A DNA stretch of 64,000 bases. It comes from Glandiceps talaboti (Eukaryota > Hemichordata > Enteropneusta > Spengelidae). Under the pieces are notes generated by a model that saw only the letters and a program-made list of their open reading frames with translations, was not told where the DNA came from and ran no database searches. The position numbers and the translations under genes were made by a program. Below, piece by piece: positions 56,144 through 64,000 of this stretch; within the stretch, counting starts at the first letter, position 1, and each line of letters opens with the position of its first letter. Where the stretch lies: assembly GCF_964340395.1 (NCBI RefSeq), contig NC_135549.1, positions 15,502,342-15,566,341 of the forward strand. Reading direction: 5' to 3'.

Positions 56144-56305
56144 CTTCGTATTGATCACATGTTTCTCCTGTGTACTGCTGTTTACAAAGACAAGTGCCAT
56201 CAGACATGCATGAACCATCGTTTTCACAACCACCATCATAATTACAGTCAAATAATGGCTCGTCAACAATCCCGTACTTGCCATTCATGTACTCTTCGTG
56301 GCTGG
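56144..56305 (-). CDS. Gene C EGF-like exon, membrane-proximal
   Basis: Exon of 162 nt (54 codons), phase-1 on both sides; acceptor TTCCTACCTACAG, strong donor GTGAGT. It begins with a polar linker of about 20 residues (SHEEYMNGKYGIVDEPLF), then an EGF module C-X5-C-X5-C-X5-C-X1-C-X8-C (CNYDGGCENDGSC, CLCKQQYTGETC). The spacing is the same as for the membrane-proximal EGF of gene B. Exactly six cysteines. It joins in frame to the TM exon at 52241. Confidence 0.88.
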
Positions 56306-56353
56306 CTGTAGGTAGGAACGAAATCTTAGAGTTATTATTGATTTATCGCTTAC

Positions 56354-56354
<1 letters not shown>

Positions 56355-56407
<53 letters not shown>

Positions 56408-56470
56408 AGTTGGTTGGTTGGTTGGTAGGTTGGTTGGTCGATGGTTGGTTGGTTGGTTGATTGATTGATT
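56355..56470. repeat. (GATT)n then (GGTT)n microsatellite
   Basis: About thirteen GATT units followed by imperfect GGTT/GGTA units and a return to GATT. Confidence 0.95.
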
Positions 56471-56559
56471 TTTTTAGTTGGTCGATTTATTCTGGTTGAA
56501 TGGCCTACTTATTTTTGTAGATGCAACGAAAATCTTTAAACTTGACACAAAACGTTGCC

Positions 56560-57082
56560 TGGCAGGACAAAAATCTTACAAACATTGCTACATTTTATCA
56601 TCTGGCTCGAAAAATACCTTAGCAACATCGCTTCTGTAATCGTCTGGCATGACATACATGTATATCTTAACCAACATTGCTGCACTTTCTTTGCACTGAG
56701 CTACAATCATACGTTAAACATACTACAAGGACAACACGTGAAGGGCAACCTAAGGTTGGCATGTTCATTTTCAAATTGTTCTACTTGTAAATGTAACAAT
56801 TTTACTTCAATTATTGTCATAACAGACAATAAAACATGGAAATATTAAGTACATTTCTTTTCGAGCCAGACGATAATAAATACATTTAGCAACGTGTCTG
56901 AGATTTGGTTGAGCCAGATGGTAAAATGTAACTCTGTTGGTAAGATTTTTGTTGAGCCAGATGGTAAAATGTAGCGTTGTTGGTAAGATTTTTGTTGAGC
57001 CAGACAATAAAATTTAGCAACATTGGTAAGATTTTTTATGGTGTCAGATGACAAAATGTAGTAAGATTTTTGTCGAGCCAGG
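56560..57082. mobile_element. Inverted multi-unit repeat (foldback-like)
   Basis: The left arm (about 56560-56700) carries two to three ~50-bp units of the form AAAAATCTTAC..CATTTTATCATCTGGCTCGA. The right arm (about 56905-57082) carries three to four units in reverse complement (GAGCCAGATGGTAAAATGTAG, GTTGGTAAGATTTTTG). The space between has no ORF with support. Such arms are typical of foldback elements or of an inverted tandem duplication. In the gene C intron. Confidence 0.75.
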
Positions 57083-57666
57083 TTTCAGGTTGCGTGATTT
57101 TCGTTGTAATTAGGTAATGAGGTTGAACTCAGTGCACCAAGCTTTTAGCTAGTAGGTAGGTCATTTCCCGCGTAATTTCCTTTTTATCCAGTTTTATCCG
57201 GTTTTAATCTGTTCCAGATCATATTGCTTTTGATATTGTTTTTGCCAACTTGAACTCTGACCTTTTATAGTTTACCATCCGGTTTTGTTTTCCTTATGAT
57301 GTGTATGTTGTTTTATCTCCTGCCTAGTAGATCTACCACTTGCACTTTATTTTAAATCTTGTGTTTAAAACTTTTTTCAATTTTGTGATATTTTATCATT
57401 GTCATATTTTTCTTATACCCTTTTCAGCCTCTTAAAAAGACTTTGAAACATTGGATCGGAATCTTTTATTAAATAGTTGGTTGTTTTATGCAACCTGATG
57501 TACTCATCAAATCTTAGCATTAGAATGTGCGTGAGACAACTAAGTACTGTTGAAGTAAAGTTATTTCATTTACAAACGTAATTAATTAAGCGATTGATCA
57601 ATTACTTTTATCTTATGAATAAATGAAATTGATTGACTAATTCATTACTTGATTTTAGAGATATGC

Positions 57667-57730
57667 TGATTGATTGATTGATTAATCATGATTGATTGAG
57701 TGGTTGGTTGGTTGGTTGGTTGGTTGGTAG
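57667..57730. repeat. (GATT)n-(GGTT)n microsatellite
   Basis: Same two motifs as 56355-56470, shorter. Confidence 0.9.
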
Positions 57731-58070
57731 GTTAACTGATAGGTCGGCATGTTTGTTTGTTTGTTTGGTTCAATGGTTGGGTTGGCATTGTTATGCATGG
57801 GACATACTGTGTATTGACGGATAAACATGACAGTGTATTAGAAATGATAGATATATCTGATGACAAATGGACTGATTGAGTTGATTAATTGATTTATTCC
57901 AATTGAATTCTTGACTTTTACTTGGTTGATTTTTATTGAAAAATTGACTAATAGACTAAATGATTGATAGTATCACAATGATTCTTGTAATGTTCATCCA
58001 AATATTGTGCTCATGGGTATAATGTAGACCGTCAGCAATGCCAAAAACACATACGATGCTACTTATCGTA

Positions 58071-58076
58071 GTGTGT

Positions 58077-58126
<50 letters not shown>

Positions 58127-58130
58127 GTGA
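58071..58130. repeat. (GT)n microsatellite
   Basis: About 28 GT units. Confidence 0.96.
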
Positions 58131-60486
58131 TTGGATAGGGGTGGGGGTGGGGTGGCGTGTATGTGTGGTGTTGAAGGGGGGTATATAAACCTGAGAAAAC
58201 GAGGAAATGATTTTTCCCCAGATATCTGCGGGAAGACGAGGATTCTAAGCCTTCATCAGGTAATTCAATGAGTTTGGCTTGACACATTTGAGATGGAAAT
58301 GTAGTAAAGAAAATCCGCTAAACCTTTGAAAAGTGTCGCTATAAGAAGTATATTCATGGAATGAATTCATGTAAGAGGAACATTTAGAGCTCCTACTATG
58401 CTATGATGAATTGTACGTACAGCTTCTTTGCAAATTTTCCCGAGCTTAAAAATCTATGAAAAACACATGTGGCGCCAAAATCATTGTATAAACGTGAACG
58501 AAAATAGCTAAGAATATGGTTATGCATTGTGAATCTTTTTTGGGAAAAAAATAGACCCTTTAATTTGTTGTTGCTGCTTGCATGTAATGTTGTTTCCTGT
58601 TGAACGATCCCGACGGGATTCCCAGACAGACAATTATCCGTAAAAAGAAGATAAAATCACATCAGTTATCCCATCCATCTTTCAGGCTCAAGGGTTGATT
58701 GGATTAGGGGCTCCTTATGACATGCCAGGTCAATTTCAATTTCCATGGAAACCATTTTTTGTAGCTGATATAATCTTGATCGAGTGGGAGGAATAAAATT
58801 ATCTCCGATATGAACTTTGACCTAATCATGGGATCTCTTTTCGAGTCCGCCTGGCGGCTGATTAAGTCTGACTTATTATCCCATAAGAACTATTATAAGC
58901 TAAATGTGCCTTCATTGTGACATCCCGCTTTGTCGGTTATATAAATGTAATTGGAAAATGCTCATGGACTAAACTTTTCATATTCTGTTTCGGAATCCGA
59001 AGAGATGAATGTATAATAGATCGAATGAATATCATATCTAAGAAGGAAGGTTTCTCTCTCTCTCTCGGGATATATACTACGCGAAATGGTAATACAGCTT
59101 GATGACACGTGTACTCTCTTGTGAACTGGAGTAATCAACGACATATAAACAAAGTAGCCCAACTACATACTTTTCGTAGATTATGAAATAAACCGATCTC
59201 GCGCCACAACGTCATCCATGAATCAAGCAAACTGTTCGACACGAGGTGTCCCTATAGATGTAATCCATCTTCAGTAGATTTCTCACCGGTTGAGAACCAA
59301 TTTAAATCATCGTCTTACAATTCATCGCTTTTATCAATTTATGGTCAGGAATTCAATGAATAAATACCATATATCATGGTTTGGTAAAAAAAAAAAAAAG
59401 TGACCGCACTTTGTATTATCAGTTACAGTATAAAGTGGCATGCCAACGGAATGAGTATTGATGAGTCGGTATCTCTTTTCTTGATCTCTCTGATTTTTTG
59501 TTCAGAAACAGGGACAAGAAGCATCTCTGAACTTCAACATTTGCAGTAAAAAGCACACTCATTTTTACAACCCCACGACTGACGCTTCTTGTTAGGCACA
59601 CTGGTATGTTTTCTGTAAGTATGCGACAAGACGCATGACTAGATATGTATGAATCATCCTCTTCTAATTCATCTCAAAAACACACATTGTGGTAAACTGT
59701 AGGTATACTATAAGGCGCAAAAGTAAATGCAGATGAGATAGTATATATAGAACAGTTTTCTGAAGAAGCCGAGGGCAATAACCTAAGGTCAAATCAGCGA
59801 CAGTTTTGTAATTTGCATCCAAAGCAAGTAATCAAGTGTAAACGTACATTTATACGTAACACCGTTACTAGTACAAGGAATAAAAATACCAAAAAATATA
59901 TATAAATATATAAATTTGAATGAAAATTGCACATTGTTAATTTTCCAAGCTTTCAAGAAAAAAAAATCAGAAATTGCTGTATGATTAATACTATGTTCGT
60001 GTCGGCAGTTGTTGCCACACGACTTGAATTCGTCGTATTATTCTTAATTTGAAAATGACTGTCTGTAAATTATTTAACATTACGGGGCAATCAGACGTAT
60101 CGACCAATATTGCGTAGATGGCATCTCAAACGAGTGTCTATCCATCGTGTGCTCAACGATGGCAGCTTCGAAATGATAATAAATATATCCCTCGATTGTT
60201 TAAGTTTCCACAAGATAAATCAACAATTTTCAACTGTCTTGTTTTACGATTGGCGAGTCAAAGAGAAAATTGTGTGAAACGAGAATTTTCTTGCTTGGCG
60301 ACATTTGTTGCCGTAACTTGATTTGTGAAAGGTCTGGTTGGGATGTGGTCATCAATTCTAATTAGTTTTCGTATAAGAAACTTCCCAATTTGGTATTGTA
60401 GGATGTAGTTCGATTAATTCACAATGTAACTGTACAGCGCCTCTGAACTCGACATCATAGTGGAAACTGACGCTTTATAAATTCAC

Positions 60487-60487
<1 letters not shown>
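58131..60487 (-). other. Gene C intron, mostly featureless
   Basis: Contains a less AT-rich patch at about 58600-58900 with clustered regulatory-type motifs (CTTTGACCT, CTAATCATGGGATC, CTGATTAAG). No exon recognised. A poly-A run lies at about 59386-59399. Confidence 0.4.
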
Positions 60488-60555
<68 letters not shown>

Positions 60556-60614
60556 AAAGAAGACTGAGTAAGACTGCCGGCTTTAAAAGTGTGATTATCT
60601 GCGTGTTCTGTCTA

Positions 60615-60656
<42 letters not shown>

Positions 60657-60706
60657 TGTTATATGTGTCAAGCATGCAGTCAGTAAATCAGTCAGTCAAT
60701 CAATCG

Positions 60707-60793
<87 letters not shown>
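60488..60793. repeat. (GATT)n, (GT)n and (CAAT)n arrays in series
   Basis: GATT at 60488-60556, GT at 60618-60656, CAAT at 60695-60793. GATT and CAAT are reverse complements, so the outer blocks can pair with each other around the GT block. Confidence 0.95.
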
Positions 60794-60794
<1 letters not shown>

Positions 60795-61694
60795 CATTAA
60801 CTGATAGTACCCCCGCATAATATATACGTATGTAATTTCAAGACCGCCATTTACATTAGAATGAATATAAGTCTCTCCTAAGTAGGGCAATATATGCCAT
60901 GACGATCATACGATGACTTTAGCCACACTTGGTAGACAGGTGAATGGAATGGTGTGGGTTAACCAAGGTTTGTGTGCTTTAAATTATGGTGCTGACGACA
61001 AATTCCGAATTAAGTTATTCATTAATTCCGTTTGCGACTTAAACATAGTTTCAAATCAGCAATATAAAGCGCTGTCAATATTGTAATTTCGACAAGCAGA
61101 CCATGTTCTATCATGATGTTGTTTGCGATGAAATCCCGTGGGTAGTATAAACTCCAACGGGCGTCATGCCATTAACGTTAAAATTTAGACTCCCCAGCTC
61201 CATTGAAGACATTTATATATACATCTCGAGGATATGTCATGCTTTCTACAGACTATGATGGACATTGATACGACAGAAAAATTTAAAGAGGAAATTCCTG
61301 GCATAAATAATGAGACATTCCATGGAAAATGTCATCGGATTCGTCGAAGTCATTTCCCCGTTCGAATGCATCCTGTAGAAGTGTCGTGGAGATTACAATC
61401 ACGTCACTTATGTCTTCATGCTTGTTTGAGCGAAACGAACTTTTATGGAGATGTCATCAATGTTTATTGATAGAGTTCAGAAATGACATATTTTAAGCAA
61501 AGCTTTGGTCATGTTGTTGTGTTGTTGTATTTTTATTGAAATGACGATTTACCATCTCCAGCTCATTCAAATCATTAATCCATTTTATTATAAATTATTT
61601 GTAAAATTCGTAAAATTCAGAACGTGTCAGTAATAACAAGCTCGTGTTTAAAAAGAGCACAATACATTTATTACAACAAGGTGAAAATACTTAC
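60794..61694 (-). other. Gene C intron adjoining distal EGF exon
   Basis: The segment 61234-61470 is open on plus (78 codons), with an acceptor-like CTTTCTACAG before it. On minus a short acidic frame reads DAFERGNDFDESDD. Neither has matching phase or a recognised domain. Confidence 0.35.
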
Positions 61695-61784
61695 TGTATT
61701 CACATTTATCGCCATAGAAACCACTCACGCAGGCGCACATCTGAGATAACGTCAAGCAAGTTCCTTGGTTGAGACACCCACAAT
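61695..61784 (-). CDS. Gene C EGF-like exon, distal (compact)
   Basis: The shortest EGF exon, 90 nt (30 codons), phase-1 on both sides; acceptor GTCCTTTGATCAG, strong donor GTAAGT. The module has almost no linker. Cysteines follow C-X1-C-X5-C-X6-C-X1-C-X8-C (CGCLNQGTC, CACVSGFYGDKC). The X6 and near-absent first loop match the distal subtype seen in gene B. It retains the GFYG signature. It joins in frame to 56144-56305. The signal peptide is expected further right but was not found. Confidence 0.86.
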
Positions 61785-62999
61785 CTGATCAAAGGACAAA
61801 AGCATACGAAGAAAATTTTGATTGATATTTAGTAGCTCACAAGAGTAGTGACGTCATTCCCGGTGACGTAGCCTACGTCAGAACAACTAGTAGGCATCAC
61901 GGGGACACCTTCCAAAACATATTCCCAAACAAGTATATTTTCTCGAAAACATGACTTCGTGACGAAAAGTGGCAAATGGCTTTTCAATAGGGCAGAAAAG
62001 TTTAATGAATACCTATAAATCAATATTCTAATTACAAAACACACTTGTCTTGTCGACGTCATTAGTCACTCAATTTACTCTTATAGTACTTGTCCCCTAA
62101 AAAAAGTTGTTGATAAGCTAGCTGGTGAGCAAATCTAACAATTTTTCATTATGTTCTATACATCTATGTGACACTAGTATATAGATCTATCCATGGCTTC
62201 GAAGATCTCTCTCCCCTTCGTCTAGCGCAATGATAACTCATGAACTAAACGTTGTTCATGTAAATTAGTAACCCCCCCCCTCCCAAATGTTAGAATGGTG
62301 TAAACAGTGTATAAACATACTAGACATCTCTCTCCATAGTACCTTATTTGGACATGACATAATTGCCCCCAATAAACGCTGACTTATTATTGGACAGAAT
62401 TCTGTGATTGATTGAAAAAAGACACGATGTTAATGGCCGTGTGGGTGGCTTCATGTGAATTTTAAAATTTCATCTGATGACCTCATTGAACTAGACGTGA
62501 GAAGAGAATCGAAGCCATGGACAGCCTCTAGACTAATGTGACACGAACAGGTAAAATTCACAACCCATAAGTTTCTATATAGACGCCAATCGATAATAGC
62601 GTCCTTCAAACCGTACCCATTCATTCAATGTTTCTGTTTACTTCCGTACAGTATAGTCTTGGAGAGAACAAAGCAAATTTTCATTTTCTTTCTCCCCATG
62701 TGATTTATCACAATCTTTGACGTAATTTTTCCCGCGTGAATGCACATATTCTCCATTTGATCTATTGACTAATGATAGAGACATTCAAAAAAAAACTGCA
62801 GGAAATACATATCCCATAATCTGGCAACAAAGACTTTGTCAGGTTTTGATTGAATTAATGATGACAAGCTTTGGAAAGGAATAGGTATAAATCTGTATTT
62901 CAATTTGTTCATCAGTTTGTGAATTAGTCAGTAAGCTAGCTATAGCCAGCCAACTAACCACTGTAATTCTATCACTCTATCTATCACTCTGTCTGTCAC

Positions 63000-63000
<1 letters not shown>
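61785..63000 (-). other. Upstream region or intron of gene C
   Basis: AT-rich; no exon recognised. A C9 run is at about 62272. The small ORFs have no support. Confidence 0.4.
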
Positions 63001-63320
<320 letters not shown>

Positions 63321-64000
63321 ATCTCTGTGTACCTCTCTATTTCTCTGATATACAATGTTTGGAAGTTTCTGAACCGTTATGAGTGATTTAGTATTGACGG
63401 AAATGTGATATATTATCGTTGTTTCAAGAAACATTATCAAAGTTGAGCGACTGATGAAAACCACAAAAGGTTATAAAGTGAGTAACCCTACAACGTGATA
63501 GCATTTAGTCATCTAGGAATTGGAATATCTGTGTTCCAAGCAAGCCTTCCTCATGACTTTTAATTGACTAACTAGTCAATCGGTAGCCAACAATCACCGT
63601 TCCAATCAAGTCTACATTCCACCCGCCGATCCCAATGGGAGGAAGGCAGTCAATACGATCTGAATTTGGATTGAAATATATTTTGTTATCACTCGATTTT
63701 AGAAATATGTGTTGTACAGTCCATTACTCTGTCTTATCACACATTTACTTATTTTAATTACAGAGGTGAGTCCATATTCATAATCACTTGTCACATTAAG
63801 AGCGGGAAATAGTTTCTATAATTGTAGACTGTGTCGAATCTTATCCCAGACTGAAAACACCATTGAGAGGTCAGTTAGAAGGTCTCGCCAAGCTTCCAGC
63901 TTTTATTTCAAATTAAAACGCATTCTGTGATGATTGATTTTTACTGACAGCAGTCATCATCAATTCACGACTTCAGGTGGTTATTCCTACAACACATTCC
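63321..64000. other. Right edge, no confident feature
   Basis: A minus-strand acceptor-like CCAAATTCAG at about 63661 precedes a short open frame (DRIDCLPPIGIGGWN) without a clear donor. This could be an upstream gene C exon but is not supported enough to call. Confidence 0.25.

Noticed and set aside
55937-56284. 115-codon minus ORF over the gene C EGF exon
   Set aside because: Wrong frame; the frame set by the acceptor at 56305 gives a six-cysteine EGF.
58190-58280. Hammerhead-ribozyme-like CTGATGA on minus strand
   Set aside because: CTGATGA is present but no properly placed GAAA and no three-way stem arrangement could be found.
61234-61470. 78-codon plus ORF after an acceptor-like CTTTCTACAG
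   Set aside because: No donor, no recognised domain, and it lies antisense in the gene C intron; also open on minus by chance.

Overview
The window is eukaryotic, and almost certainly from a bilaterian invertebrate. Short protein-coding exons of 90-365 bp are bounded by consensus GT/AG splice sites. They are separated by AT-rich introns of up to about 10 kb. The non-coding DNA is crowded with di-, tri- and tetranucleotide microsatellites, inverted-repeat (MITE-like or foldback) elements and one decayed LINE. There are no operons, ribosome-binding sites, tRNA or rRNA genes, or CRISPR arrays. The exact clade cannot be fixed from sequence alone. The domain content (EGF, transmembrane, PPxY tails) and the microsatellite load fit a marine invertebrate such as a hemichordate, lophotrochozoan or cephalochordate. 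That is inference.

The coding content is a head-to-tail array of three related genes, all on the minus strand. Each encodes a single-pass membrane protein with small extracellular EGF-like modules, one transmembrane (TM) exon and a cytoplasmic tail. The two visible tails carry PPxY motifs, the ligand of WW domains. Gene C is rightmost: EGF exons at 61695-61784 and 56144-56305, TM exon 52044-52241, tail exon 50950-51314. Gene B is central: EGF exons at 35696-35809, 31797-31937 and 21575-21730, TM exon 20697-20906, tail exon 19760-20079. Gene A is leftmost and partial: EGF exons at 5107-5229 and 1054-1176, TM exon 360-584; its tail lies beyond the left edge. Every internal exon has phase-1 introns on both sides, so modules can be lost, gained or skipped without shifting the frame. 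Signal-peptide exons were not identified with confidence for any of the three genes. Several weaker exon-like segments are listed as low-confidence candidates.

The proteins probably act at the cell surface, with EGF modules outside and tails that recruit WW-domain proteins such as NEDD4-type ubiquitin ligases. This is inferred from motifs only. The tails differ (four PPxY in B, one in C), which suggests functional divergence after duplication.

The rest of the window is repeats. Main items: a 43-bp minisatellite with a palindrome at each unit junction (6042-6412); a MITE-like element (6789-7099); two copies of a palindromic MITE family (about 13450-13812 and 22592-22873); a 49-bp five-copy minisatellite (15273-15517); a perfect 36-bp palindrome (22088-22123); a 795-bp foldback element with a 6-bp target duplication (24497-25291); a roughly 300-bp tandem repeat (32727-33440); a decayed LINE reverse transcriptase on the plus strand (about 54297-55200); an inverted multi-unit repeat (56560-57082); and many (ACAT)n, (TA)n, (CAGA)n, (GATT)n, (AG)n and (TC)n arrays, the longest at 49041-49730.
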